Notes: generated from the letters alone by a model not told the origin. DNA of 64,000 nucleotides from Haloterrigena gelatinilytica (GCF_013342145.1 NZ_JABUQZ010000001.1:3968001-4032000), one strand, 5' to 3'; counted from the stretch's first letter, positions 34,856-43,853 are shown. Numbers and translations are program-made.

Positions 34856-36205
34856 ATGCGGTTATTCACCGCCACTACATTCGCCCTCATGGCCCTCCTC
34901 ATAACGTCTTCCGTGGGGGCGGCTGCTACTACGTCGTCCCCCGCTGTACTCGAGTCCGAGTCCACGCAGGCGGACGCCGTTCAGCTCTCACTCGATTCAG
35001 CCGAGTCAACCGCAGCTACTGCGACGACAGGCAGGGCTTCCGACGGATCGCCATACCTCGCGTCTAGTATCCAATCCACAGAGAACAATCCAAAGCAGGT
35101 CTTTCGAATAACTATCGACGAAGATGGAACCGGCCATTGGGTTATCGAGAGTCGATTTCTTCTGTCTAACGACGAGGAGGTCGAAGAGTTTCGCGATTAC
35201 GCCGCTGCCGTCGCAGCCGGGGAGCGAGACGTCGCGTACGATCCGGAACTCTTCCGATATTACGCCAACGAAGCGACAGACCGAACCGGCCGCGAGATGT
35301 CGATCGAGAACGCTGGGTGGGACGATTCCCAGGTACACTCCGTCGAAAACGATTCAGTCGTCAGCTCAGTGAACGTCGAGAACGACGACGTCCGTGTCGG
35401 TGTCATCAGATACTCGTTCACGTGGACTAACTTCGCGACCGTCGACGACGATCGGTTACGCGTCGGTGACGCCTTCAAGACGGATACTGGGGTCTGGTTC
35501 CGGCTCACTGAAACCCAACGACTCGTTCTCTCGCCGCCGGAGAACTATGCACTCGAGACGCCGACCCAACTCGAATGGGACGGTCCGGAGGAGTTCGACG
35601 AGGAGGAACTCGATATCGTCTTCGTTCAAAGCGGTAGCGGCGAGAGTCCCTCTCCTGATCCCGAGTCCTCAAATTGGCTAGTCGATCGACTCTTCCTTTT
35701 CGTGATCGGGGTAGGTGTCGGCATAGGCAGCTATCTCCTCGCGCGTCGCAACTCCGACAGAGATCTCTCCGCCTGGCGAGGACGCGTTCGCGATATCGCA
35801 GCGGCGATCGGTTTTGCCGGTCTCTTCGATCGGACTCGCTCGCAAACGACGGATACCGACGAACGGCGGTCCGCGGCGCGGGCGAGCGTCGACGGCGGCA
35901 CGAATCGGTCACCTGCCATGGACGAGGACGAATCGGTGGACGACATGATCCTCGAGTTCGAGGAAGAAGTCGATGAGGGGATCGATCCCGAACTGCTGAG
36001 CGACGAAGAGCGCGTTCTCCGGATGATCAATCGAAACGGCGGCCGGATGAAACAGGCCTCGATCGTCAAAGAAACCGGCTGGTCGAACGCCAAGGTTTCG
36101 CAGTTGCTCTCACAGATGGACGAGGATGGCGAGATTGAGAAGCTCCGTATCGGTCGCGAGAACCTAATCACACTGCCTGAAGTCGATCCAACCGAACTCG
36201 ACTGA
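34856..36205 (+). CDS. Membrane-anchored winged-helix regulator with extracellular domain
   Basis: The 449-residue protein has a signal-like N-terminal helix (residues 4-23), a roughly 245-residue extracellular beta-rich domain, one transmembrane helix (about 274-296), a charged cytoplasmic linker, and a C-terminal winged helix (about 380-440, LSDEERVLRMINRNGGRMKQASIVKETGWSNAKVSQLL). This is a one-component sensor whose DNA-binding domain faces the cytoplasm. It resembles haloarchaeal DUF7345/DUF7343 proteins. The ATG at 34856 is chosen for the signal peptide. The divergent secreted protein and the protease downstream are possible targets. Confidence 0.78.
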   Translation: MRLFTATTFALMALLITSSVGAAATTSSPAVLESESTQADAVQLSLDSAESTAATATTGRASDGSPYLASSIQSTENNPKQVFRITIDEDGTGHWVIESRFLLSNDEEVEEFRDYAAAVAAGERDVAYDPELFRYYANEATDRTGREMSIENAGWDDSQVHSVENDSVVSSVNVENDDVRVGVIRYSFTWTNFATVDDDRLRVGDAFKTDTGVWFRLTETQRLVLSPPENYALETPTQLEWDGPEEFDEEELDIVFVQSGSGESPSPDPESSNWLVDRLFLFVIGVGVGIGSYLLARRNSDRDLSAWRGRVRDIAAAIGFAGLFDRTRSQTTDTDERRSAARASVDGGTNRSPAMDEDESVDDMILEFEEEVDEGIDPELLSDEERVLRMINRNGGRMKQASIVKETGWSNAKVSQLLSQMDEDGEIEKLRIGRENLITLPEVDPTELD

Positions 36206-36314
36206 CGCCCCGGTTTTCGAGATTCACCGATCACCTGCCCGTTTCTCGCTCCGTTCGAGGCTCCCGATCTGAGACGATCCGCTAACAGCGGCTGATCGAA
36301 CGGGCTGCCAGATT

Positions 36315-36321
36315 GCTTATG
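36315..36321 (+). promoter_or_regulatory. Candidate TATA box of the subtilisin-like protease gene
   Basis: GCTTATG is centred about 29 nt before the ATG at 36347, consistent with a leaderless or nearly leaderless transcript. Confidence 0.35.
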
Positions 36322-36346
36322 CCCCGTGACTTTCTGGTAATAGGTA

Positions 36347-39199
36347 ATGTCTAAATTTCCGATAGGCAGGCGCCGCCTCTTCGCCCTTTCTCTAGTGGCG
36401 CTTCTGTGTACCTCGTTACTACTCCCGGTCGCCGTCGCGGCCGCAGGCGACTCCGTTGCGGACACGGTTGCACCAGGGAATACGGATCGATACGTCTCGA
36501 CTGCTACCGAAACCGATGTAATCTCTCCCGAGCGATCGGGATCAGCGCAGATCGATTCGACACTCGAGGGGACAGACGGTGTCGTTGAAGCCATCGTCCG
36601 CTTCGAAGCCGGCGAGACCGCACCGACTCCGATCTCGACCGACCAGACAGAACCAACGGCGTTGCGGATGACGGCGAACCGCTCGCAGTCGCCCCTCGAG
36701 CGCGCTGCCGAGACGACCGCCGGACTTGAGATCGAGCAGCAATTTTGGCTGACGAACGCCGCGCAGGTGCGGATCGATACGGATCGGGTCGACCTCGAAT
36801 CGGTCGCTGCGATCGACGGGGTCGTCGAGATCCACGCCGATGCGGCCGTCGAACTTACGACGACTACGAATGCGACTGCGTCGACGGCCGGGCCAGCCGA
36901 AGCCGCGAGGCGGCTCGGCGGCTCGTACACCAACGGTCTCGAGCAGCTGTCGATCCCCGAAGTCCACGAGAAGTACGGCGCTCGCGGCGCGGGAGCGACG
37001 GTCGCCGTCCTCGACACGGGCGCCGATGACACCCATCCGGACGTACAGGTCGACGGGTGGCGGGACTTCTCCGGTGGTTCGTCGACGCCGATTGACTACA
37101 ACACGCACGGTACCCACGTCGCCGGCACGGTCGCCGGCGGGTCGGCGAGCGGCACCCAAATCGGCGTCGCACCCGAGGCGACGCTACTCGTCGGCGCCGT
37201 CCTGACGGACTGCAGCGACGGCAGCTGCGTCGGCCGGACATCCGACGTGATCGCCGGCATGGAGTGGGCCGTCGCCAACGGCGCCGACGTCATCAGTCTG
37301 AGCCTCGGATCGGAGGGATACACGGCGAGCTACATCAGTGCCGTCCGGAACGCGGAGGCCAGCGGGACCGTCGTCGTCGCCGGCGCCGGGAACAGCGGCG
37401 ACGGGATCTCCACGTCGCCGGGGAACGTCTACGACGTGATCAGCGTCGGTGCTGTCGACGAGTACGGCCGCGTCACGGCGTTCTCGAGCGGCGAGACGAT
37501 CGACACCTCCGATGCATGGGGCCGGGACGCTCCCTCGGAGTGGCCGAACAGCTATCTCGTTCCGACGATTGTCGCGCCCGGCGATCGCGTCCTCAGTGCC
37601 GCCGCCGACGGCGGCTACGTGCGAAAGCGGGGAACCAGTATGGCGACACCCCACGTCGCAGGGGTGATCGCACTGCTTCAGGGGGCGACCGACAGATCGC
37701 TCGAATCCGAAGAGATCAAAACGGTATTGAGAGAGACGGCCGCGGGGTCGACCGGCGAACCGGATACCCGCTACGGTCACGGGATCGTCGACGCGACCGC
37801 CGCTCTCGAAGAGGGCGGTTCGTTCGCGACGGTAGAGGGTACGGTGTCCGATACAGTAACGGACGATCCGATCGAATCCGCGACCGTCTCCCTCGAGGCT
37901 CCCGACGGAACCAGTTACGAGACGACGGCCGACTTCGGGGGCGGGTACGATCTCAAAGGCGTTCCGGGGGATCGGAAGTATACGTTGACCGTGACTGCGC
38001 CCGGCTACGAGTCGACGAGCGAAACGGTGTTCCTCCCAGCTGACGAGAGGACGAGACGAGACGTCTCGCTCGCGGGGAACGGCGAACTCGAGGCGGTCCT
38101 CGAGGACGCCCAGTTCGGCAACGGTCTCGCCAACGGGACCGTCAACGCGACTGCGTACGGAACGTATCCGCTAGTCTATCAGGGCGATGGCGTCTACACC
38201 GCAGACCACGTCCCCAGTCGCGGACGCGCGAACGAGTACACGCTGACCGCCACTGCACCGGGTTACGAGAGCGAACGGCGGGCGGTCGCGGTGACGGACG
38301 GACAACGAGCGACAGAGCGGTTCGAACTCACCGGCGACGCGACGCTCGAGGTAGTCGCCGAGGATGCGATGACGGGAACCGCCGTCTCGAACGCGAGCGT
38401 TACCATCGAACGGCCCGATGGAACCGCGTTCGACGTCGACGAGTCGACCGCTGACGACGGCGTGCTCACGACACCGGTTCCGGGAACCGACACCGAGTAC
38501 ACCGTCCGCGTCGCTGCCGACGGGTACGAGACGGCCACGGCGACCGTCACCGTCGCCAGCGGGGAGACCGTAACGGCCAACGTCTCGCTCGAGGGCGACG
38601 CCGTCATTGCGGTGGCCCTCGAAGACGCGCAGTTCGGCGACGGGATTACAGAAGCGAGCGTCGAAGCAACCGGCGACCGGGGGACGTATTCGGGGACACA
38701 CGAGGGGAACGGCGAGTACGTCCTCGAACCCGTTCCCGGGGGCGACGAGTACGCGATTAACGTAACCGCAGCAGGGTACGTCAACGATGCTCGGACGGTC
38801 TCGGTCGGGACGAACGGAGCGGCGAGCGACCGGATCGTCCTCGAAGGCGACGCGACGCTCTTGGTGACCGTCGTCGACGAAGCCGATGAACCGGTCGGTG
38901 ACGCAACCGTTACGATCGAACGTCCGGACGGCGCGTCGTTCACCGCTACCGAGGAATCGAACGCGAACGGGACGCTCGAAGCGACCGTTCCTGGGTCCGG
39001 GACGGCCTACGCGCTCACGGTCGACGCGCAGGGGTACGCGAGCGAGACCGTCTCGACGGATTCGGTCCCGAGCGGGGCGACTGAATCCGTTACCGTGACC
39101 GTGGCGACCGTCGACGGCGTCCCCGGGTTCGGCGTCCCGGTCGCGGCCGTCGCACTGCTGGCGACGCTCGCGGTCAGCGTTTCGCGGGGGCGGGCATAG
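36347..39199 (+). CDS. Subtilisin-like serine protease with repeated beta domains and PGF-CTERM anchor
   Basis: The 950-residue protein starts with a signal peptide (residues 1-33; an RRRLF motif makes Tat export possible) and an inhibitor-like propeptide (about 65-170). The S8 catalytic domain follows, with Asp223 (VLDTGAD), His254 (NTHGTHVAG), Asn349 (GAGNSG) and Ser431 (GTSMATPHVAG). From about 485 there are roughly five carboxypeptidase-regulatory-like beta repeats, each containing a GYE/GYV-type turn. The C-terminus VPGFGVPVAAVALLATLAV followed by Arg is a PGF-CTERM signal, processed by archaeosortase A and lipid-anchored. It is a cell-surface protease for protein turnover or processing. 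Confidence 0.92.
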   Translation: MSKFPIGRRRLFALSLVALLCTSLLLPVAVAAAGDSVADTVAPGNTDRYVSTATETDVISPERSGSAQIDSTLEGTDGVVEAIVRFEAGETAPTPISTDQTEPTALRMTANRSQSPLERAAETTAGLEIEQQFWLTNAAQVRIDTDRVDLESVAAIDGVVEIHADAAVELTTTTNATASTAGPAEAARRLGGSYTNGLEQLSIPEVHEKYGARGAGATVAVLDTGADDTHPDVQVDGWRDFSGGSSTPIDYNTHGTHVAGTVAGGSASGTQIGVAPEATLLVGAVLTDCSDGSCVGRTSDVIAGMEWAVANGADVISLSLGSEGYTASYISAVRNAEASGTVVVAGAGNSGDGISTSPGNVYDVISVGAVDEYGRVTAFSSGETIDTSDAWGRDAPSEWPNSYLVPTIVAPGDRVLSAAADGGYVRKRGTSMATPHVAGVIALLQGATDRSLESEEIKTVLRETAAGSTGEPDTRYGHGIVDATAALEEGGSFATVEGTVSDTVTDDPIESATVSLEAPDGTSYETTADFGGGYDLKGVPGDRKYTLTVTAPGYESTSETVFLPADERTRRDVSLAGNGELEAVLEDAQFGNGLANGTVNATAYGTYPLVYQGDGVYTADHVPSRGRANEYTLTATAPGYESERRAVAVTDGQRATERFELTGDATLEVVAEDAMTGTAVSNASVTIERPDGTAFDVDESTADDGVLTTPVPGTDTEYTVRVAADGYETATATVTVASGETVTANVSLEGDAVIAVALEDAQFGDGITEASVEATGDRGTYSGTHEGNGEYVLEPVPGGDEYAINVTAAGYVNDARTVSVGTNGAASDRIVLEGDATLLVTVVDEADEPVGDATVTIERPDGASFTATEESNANGTLEATVPGSGTAYALTVDAQGYASETVSTDSVPSGATESVTVTVATVDGVPGFGVPVAAVALLATLAVSVSRGRA

Positions 39200-39316
39200 A
39201 CAGCTCTGAACGTCGCTCGAGGAGGAACCGCACGTAGTGCGTTGTGAAGGGAAAACAGCAAACCACGGACCAATCCATGCGAGCGCGGTCAGTTACGCGC
39301 TAGTTTCGACCTCGTC

Positions 39317-40069
39317 TCAGTCTTCCGCTTCGTCGGTATCGTCGTTCGTCTCCGATTCGTTCTCGCTTCCATCGTCCGTTTCCGACTCGGCATCACTGTC
39401 ACTGTCCGTCCCCGGGTCGAACTCGACCTCCGTCGCCGTGGCGTCGTAGATGTCGTCCCAGTCCTTGTCCTCGTCCATCAGGAAGACTTCGACGGTCAGC
39501 GACCCTTCGCCGAACTCTTCGAGTCCGGCCGGTCGAACGTCGATATGGAACGTGCCGTTCTCCTCCATCCGGACCTCACCCGTCCGCTCGACGATCTTTC
39601 GGTTGTCCGGTCCCTCGTTGATCTTGACGAAGAAGTACGGCTCGCCGATCACGTCGCCGTGCTCGGGCGGGTCGACGTTCTCCATGCTCGTGTTGGCGAC
39701 GACCTCGAGGTTGAAGTTCGAGTAGCCGTCGCCGTCCTCGGCGGGCTCCGTATCGACGACCGAGACGTCTTCGATCCGGTCCTCGCGCTTGTTCTCCAGC
39801 GGCCGGTTCGGTTCTTCCGGCGGCCGCCACTCCGCGGTCGCCGTATCGTCTTCGTCGGCGGGATCCGTTACGTCCGTCCCGGTTTGGTCGTTATCTTGGG
39901 TGTTTTGGTCGTTATCTTGAGCGTTACCGTTCTCGGACGCGATGTCCGTCCCGTTATCGGCGTCCGTCTCGTTCGGCGATTCGTCGGTCGTCACCCCGTC
40001 GAGGGCGGCACACCCCGACAGGGCCACGAGCAGTGCAATCGCGACGACAGCGAGCGTTCGGAATTGCAT
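39317..40069 (-). CDS. Sec-type lipoprotein, function unknown
   Basis: The 250-residue protein has a short signal peptide and lipobox LSGC (Cys20). A low-complexity Asp/Asn/Gln/Thr linker with a repeated QDNDQ-type motif (about 50-68) follows. The globular domain (about 90-215) ends with EVFLMDEDKDWDDIYD, and the tail is Glu/Asp/Ser-rich. Its acidity is extreme even for a haloarchaeon. The family is not recognised. Confidence 0.72.
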   Translation of the reverse strand: MQFRTLAVVAIALLVALSGCAALDGVTTDESPNETDADNGTDIASENGNAQDNDQNTQDNDQTGTDVTDPADEDDTATAEWRPPEEPNRPLENKREDRIEDVSVVDTEPAEDGDGYSNFNLEVVANTSMENVDPPEHGDVIGEPYFFVKINEGPDNRKIVERTGEVRMEENGTFHIDVRPAGLEEFGEGSLTVEVFLMDEDKDWDDIYDATATEVEFDPGTDSDSDAESETDDGSENESETNDDTDEAED

Positions 40070-40455
40070 CAGTGACCGGTCGTACCGAGGGACGACCCAT
40101 TATTACAGCCCTGATAAGCGGCGCTTCCCGAATCGGTGGTAATACGGGTCCTACGCGGCCGTATCGGATACTTTCGAAAGTTTGAGCGCAGCGGAACGGT
40201 CTTTATGCACTTCCCAACCGACACGAGCGCGGTGTTCGACGGAACTTCTGGCTGTTCGTACCCAAGGCGGACCGACCACTCACGCCAACGGGGTCCGCTC
40301 GAGATCTACGCGGACCTTTTTCTCGTCGGGTTCACTCCGTTCACCCTCCTCCAAAAAATCTCGACCAAAAACACCGGAAGAACTCCGTTCTTCCGAGCCC
40401 TCGTTCACTTCGTTCACGAGGAAGACCGCTCGTTCGCTCCGCTCACTCGCGGTAC
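40070..40455. other. Intergenic region with promoter-like box and stacked palindromes
   Basis: This is 386 bases between a lipoprotein gene and the radical SAM gene. It contains a TATA-like TCTTTATG at about 40199-40206 and a C/T-rich and A-rich tract (CCAAAAAATC) around 40355. It then holds a run of palindromes from 40375 to 40452. A frame across it has no family character. It may encode a small RNA or simply hold a dispersed repeat. Confidence 0.5.
40375..40452 (+). repeat. Bipartite palindromic module, intergenic copy
   Basis: Hairpin A is CGGAAGAAC-TCC-GTTCTTCCG (40375-40395, nine perfect pairs), followed by spacer AGC. Hairpin B is CCTCGT, an 11-base loop, and ACGAGG (40399-40421). A third weaker palindrome with CCGC/GCGG ends follows (40426-40452). 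The A-AGC-B arrangement is the same as that repeated inside the histidine kinase gene at 43.2-43.4 kb, including the CGGAAG start of hairpin A. Confidence 0.6.
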
Positions 40456-41451
40456 TTACGCCAGCGGCGTCCGCTCGACCACTTGCCCGTCGTAGGTCGG
40501 ATACTGCTCGACGATTTCACCGTCCTCGAGGTCGCCCTCTTCGATCATCTCCTCTAAGAGCCACCAGGCGACCTCGACGTGGTTCGTCTTGACGGTGTAG
40601 AACTCTTCGGGGACGCCGAGGGCCTCGAACTCCTCGGGATCCGCACGGGTCTTGCCGTAGACGAGCGTGCCGTCGTCGGTGATGTCGTCGAACTCGCGGC
40701 GGATGTTCCGCGCCATGCGCTTGAGACGGCGGCGGTGCTGGGCCGCGTCCTTGAACACGGACGTACAGAAGTAGACCTTCTCGTGGTCGCCCATCACCTC
40801 GAGGATCTCCTCGCGGGAGCCCTCGACGGCGCTCATGTGGTCTTCTTTGAGTTCGAAGCCCTGCTCCTGCATCCGGCGGTAGTTCCCGTCGCTCATCTCG
40901 AACTCGTTGACGTTGCAGAACTCCGCTGCGCCCTCGTCCAAGAACTCGAGGAACTCCTCTTCGGCGCGGATGCCGGGAATCTCGAACGCGGGGGTCAGCC
41001 CCTCCTCGCGAGCGATGTGAAGGATTTCCTCCCACTCGGTGCCGTGGAGGTCGCCCCACTGTTCGTAGGGCGGATGGAAGCGAATCTCGTCGAGGCCGGC
41101 CTCGGAGAGCCGTCGCATGTTCTCGCGACCGCCCGTGATACCCGTATAGAGGTGGGTGTGGTGGTCCTCGCCGAACTCGTCTTTCAGGAGTTCGAGGTAG
41201 TGGCAGGTCCGATCGAGGGCCTCTTGGGGTTCGCCGCCGGTGATCGACGTTCCCAGCGCGTCCATCCGCTTTGCCTCCGTGATGACGTCCTCGTCGGACT
41301 CGACGAGTCGCTCGTTGGCGTAGACGTCGGTGACGTTCTTGCGGTTCTCGCCGAGCGGGCAGTAGAAGCAGTCGCGCTGGTCGCAGTAACCGTAGACGAA
41401 CAGCACCATCTTGCCGCCTTTCGCGCACTGCTCACAGCCCTTCGAGATCAT
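40456..41451 (-). CDS. Radical SAM protein (COG2108 type), function unknown
   Basis: The protein of about 331 residues has a Cys cluster GYCDQRDCFYC (Cys23, Cys28, Cys31) for the [4Fe-4S] centre, spaced CX4CX2C instead of the usual CX3CX2C. Another pair (Cys6, Cys9) lies in GCEQCAKGGK. A SAM-binding SITGGEPQEAL follows, and a TIM-barrel pattern continues to about residue 235. It is related to pyruvate-formate-lyase-activating-type proteins conserved in archaea. The ATG at 41451 is chosen; a GTG at 41478 would add nine residues. It lacks the SPASM Cys region expected of an anaerobic sulfatase maturase. Confidence 0.82.
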   Translation of the reverse strand: MISKGCEQCAKGGKMVLFVYGYCDQRDCFYCPLGENRKNVTDVYANERLVESDEDVITEAKRMDALGTSITGGEPQEALDRTCHYLELLKDEFGEDHHTHLYTGITGGRENMRRLSEAGLDEIRFHPPYEQWGDLHGTEWEEILHIAREEGLTPAFEIPGIRAEEEFLEFLDEGAAEFCNVNEFEMSDGNYRRMQEQGFELKEDHMSAVEGSREEILEVMGDHEKVYFCTSVFKDAAQHRRRLKRMARNIRREFDDITDDGTLVYGKTRADPEEFEALGVPEEFYTVKTNHVEVAWWLLEEMIEEGDLEDGEIVEQYPTYDGQVVERTPLA

Positions 41452-41669
41452 TCGAGGGAACGTACTGGCCCGACTCACAAAAGCCGTGCGAAACGCGGTT
41501 CTCGGGTGGGCCCCGTCACCGTGGGCCGCTGTCGCGCGGCGACGTCACGCGAACACCGCGGTCGCGACCGCCGGATGGCGGCCCGTCGGTGCGGACCCGA
41601 ACTGCGTCTCGCGTCGCCTCTCGGTGCCCAGTATGCTATTATACGATTAGCCCGAACGATGGGCCATCA

Positions 41670-43727
41670 ATGGCAGCCGGGATCCACGTCCTGTGTGTCG
41701 ACGACGACCCGGACGTCCGTTCGGTAACTGCCGCCACACTCGAGCGAGCCCGATCGGAGTTCGTCGTCTCGACGGCGACCTCCGGACGGGACGGACTGTC
41801 GCGATTGGACGGGACCGAGAGCGAGCCGGAGCGCCCCGCCATCGACTGTATCGTCAGCGACTACGAGATGCCCGGAATGGACGGCCTCGAGTTCCTCGCG
41901 GCGGTTCGCGAGCGCGACCCGGAGATGCCGTTTCTCCTGTTCACCGGAACGGGATCCGAAGCGATCGCCAGCGAGGCGATTTCGGCCGGCGTCACCGACT
42001 ACCTCCGGAAGGGGACGGGGACCGATCGGTACGCCGTCCTCGCGAACCGCATCGAGAACGCCGTCGAGAAACGCCGCGCGGAGCGGGCCAAACGCGAGAG
42101 CGAACGCGAACTCGAGCGGTATCGGACGCTCGTCGAAACGGTCGACGACCCCATGTACGTCCTGGACGCGGAGGGGAACTGCACGATCGTCAACGAGGCC
42201 TTCTGCGAACTGCTCGGCGTCGATCGGGACCGCATCGTCGGTGAATCGATTTCTGAGTTCATCTCCAGGGAGGCGCTCGAGCGCGGCGCCAAGACGGTGT
42301 ATCACCTCCACGGGAGCGACCGGACGTCCGATCGCTTCGAATTCACCATCGGAACCGAGGACGGCACGGAGCGCGTCGGCGAGGCGAACGTGACCGCCCT
42401 CACGGACGGCGACGGTCGGTTCACCGGCTCTACGGCCGTCGTTCGAGACATCACCGCGCGGAAGCGTCGGGAACGCGAACTCGCCCGGTACGAGCGGATC
42501 GTCGATCTCGCGCCGATCGCGCTGTTCGTCCTCGACGCGAACGCGACGATCACCTGGTGTAACGACGAGTTCGCCGACGCGTTCACCGAGGAGATCGACG
42601 CCCTGATCGGAACGCCGTTTCCGGAGCTCATCGAGCGGGGCTACTACGACGAGCGGGTGATCGGTAAGTACACCGACGAGGTCAGAGCGCTCCTCTCTTC
42701 GTCGGTCGACCGCACTCGAGCCAAGTACCAGGTCCGATTCCGGTCGAACGACGACGAGAAGCGGATCCACGACGTCCACACCGAGCTCCTCCCGCTCGAG
42801 GACGGAGAGTTCGTCGGCACGATACACGCGATCCGCGACATCACCCGACGACGGCGCTCCCAGCGGGAACTCGAGCGTCAGAACGATCGCTTGGAGGAGT
42901 TCGCGAGCGTCGTCAGCCACGACCTGCGCAATCCGTTGAACGTGGCGCGGGGCACGCTCGACCTCCACGCCGAGGACTGTCCGCAGTCGGGGGAGTCGAT
43001 CGATCGAATCCGCTGGTCGCTCCAGCGGATGGACGACCTGATCGACCGGCTCCTGTCGCTGGCCCGCCACGGACGAACGATCGGCGAGCAGACCCCGGTC
43101 TCGCTCTCGAGCAGCGTCCACAGAGCCTGGAACGCCGTCGATACCGCGAACGCCACCCTCGAGTGCGCCGTCGAGACTACGATCGTCGCCGACGAGGGCC
43201 GTCTGCAAGCGCTGCTCGAGAACTTGTTTCGGAACGCTGTCGAACACGGTTCGACAGGCTCTCCTTCGCACGCTCAGGAGGACGCCGTGGAGCACGGCTC
43301 CACGAGCCCTGACTCGCACGCTCGTCAGGACACCGGAAGACGCGGAGCGTCTTCCGAGCCCTCGGTCGCTGACGCTCCCGCGGACAGCGTGGAACACGGA
43401 TCTTCGGACGCCGACTCGAGGGCCCAACAGGAGCGATCCGGCGTCACCGTTACCGTCGGTCCCCTCGAGACCGACGCCGGCGACGATCGACCGGTACGGG
43501 GGTTCTACGTCGCCGACGACGGACCGGGGTTCGACTCGGAGCCCGACGACCTGTTCGAGTTCGGTTACACGACCGCCGAGGACGGCACCGGGTTCGGGCT
43601 GGCGATCGTCGAGGGAATCGCCGAGGCCCACGGTTGGACCGTGACCGCGCGAAACGGCGACGACGGCGGCGCGCGCGTCGAGATCAGCGGCGTCGACGTT
43701 CGCGACGATCGGTCGGGGCCGACGTAA
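41670..43727 (+). CDS. Hybrid sensor: receiver - PAS - PAS - histidine kinase
   Basis: The 685-residue cytoplasmic protein has an N-terminal receiver domain (phosphoacceptor Asp64, DDD at 11-13, Lys114) and two PAS domains (about 148-265 and 272-395). A HisKA domain follows with His417 in VVSHDLRNPL, then a HATPase_c domain with the N-box at Asn522 (LENLFRNAVEH), G1 DGPG (617-620) and G2 GTGFGLAI (639-646). Between N-box and G1 there is a roughly 60-residue insertion (about 528-589) in which VEHGS recurs at 524, 540 and 574; it is encoded by three tandem palindromic modules. The start at 41670 is set by the receiver strand. Its signal and partner are unknown. Confidence 0.92.
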   Translation: MAAGIHVLCVDDDPDVRSVTAATLERARSEFVVSTATSGRDGLSRLDGTESEPERPAIDCIVSDYEMPGMDGLEFLAAVRERDPEMPFLLFTGTGSEAIASEAISAGVTDYLRKGTGTDRYAVLANRIENAVEKRRAERAKRESERELERYRTLVETVDDPMYVLDAEGNCTIVNEAFCELLGVDRDRIVGESISEFISREALERGAKTVYHLHGSDRTSDRFEFTIGTEDGTERVGEANVTALTDGDGRFTGSTAVVRDITARKRRERELARYERIVDLAPIALFVLDANATITWCNDEFADAFTEEIDALIGTPFPELIERGYYDERVIGKYTDEVRALLSSSVDRTRAKYQVRFRSNDDEKRIHDVHTELLPLEDGEFVGTIHAIRDITRRRRSQRELERQNDRLEEFASVVSHDLRNPLNVARGTLDLHAEDCPQSGESIDRIRWSLQRMDDLIDRLLSLARHGRTIGEQTPVSLSSSVHRAWNAVDTANATLECAVETTIVADEGRLQALLENLFRNAVEHGSTGSPSHAQEDAVEHGSTSPDSHARQDTGRRGASSEPSVADAPADSVEHGSSDADSRAQQERSGVTVTVGPLETDAGDDRPVRGFYVADDGPGFDSEPDDLFEFGYTTAEDGTGFGLAIVEGIAEAHGWTVTARNGDDGGARVEISGVDVRDDRSGPT
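43237..43383 (+). repeat. Three tandem bipartite palindromic modules inside the kinase gene
   Basis: Module 1 has hairpin A 43237-43257 (9 bp, loop ACG) and hairpin B 43261-43280 (5 bp, loop TCGCACGCTC). Module 2 has A 43286-43304 (8 bp, loop ACG) and B 43308-43329 (6 bp, the same ten-base loop). Module 3 has A 43334-43356 (10 bp, loop GGA) and B 43360-43383 (5 of 6 pairs, loop TCGCTGACGCTC). The spacer between A and B is GCT, AGC and AGC. Stems differ between modules with pairing kept, while the B loops stay nearly constant. Confidence 0.7.
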
Positions 43728-43853
43728 CGCCGCGCTCGCAGAGGCCGATTCGCGCTCGGCGCCGTCGATCGGCGAGCGGCCCGTCTCGCGGACGTCCGGG
43801 GAATTCTGTCGTCCCCAGAAGATGGAAATACCTCCCGGTCGAACGGTCGATAG

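Noticed and set aside
40136-40495. 119-codon frame in the intergenic region before the radical SAM gene
   Set aside because: It starts at a non-ATG codon, runs through the palindrome cluster, is not acidic and overlaps the end of a well-supported gene.
40456-41451. Radical SAM protein as maturase for the Cys-type sulfatase
   Set aside because: It lacks the C-terminal SPASM Cys motifs of anaerobic sulfatase maturases and lies 36 kb from the sulfatase gene.
43237-43383. CRISPR-like array
   Set aside because: Repeat units are palindromic modules with variable stems and no constant direct repeat or unique spacers of regular length, and they are in frame within a kinase gene.
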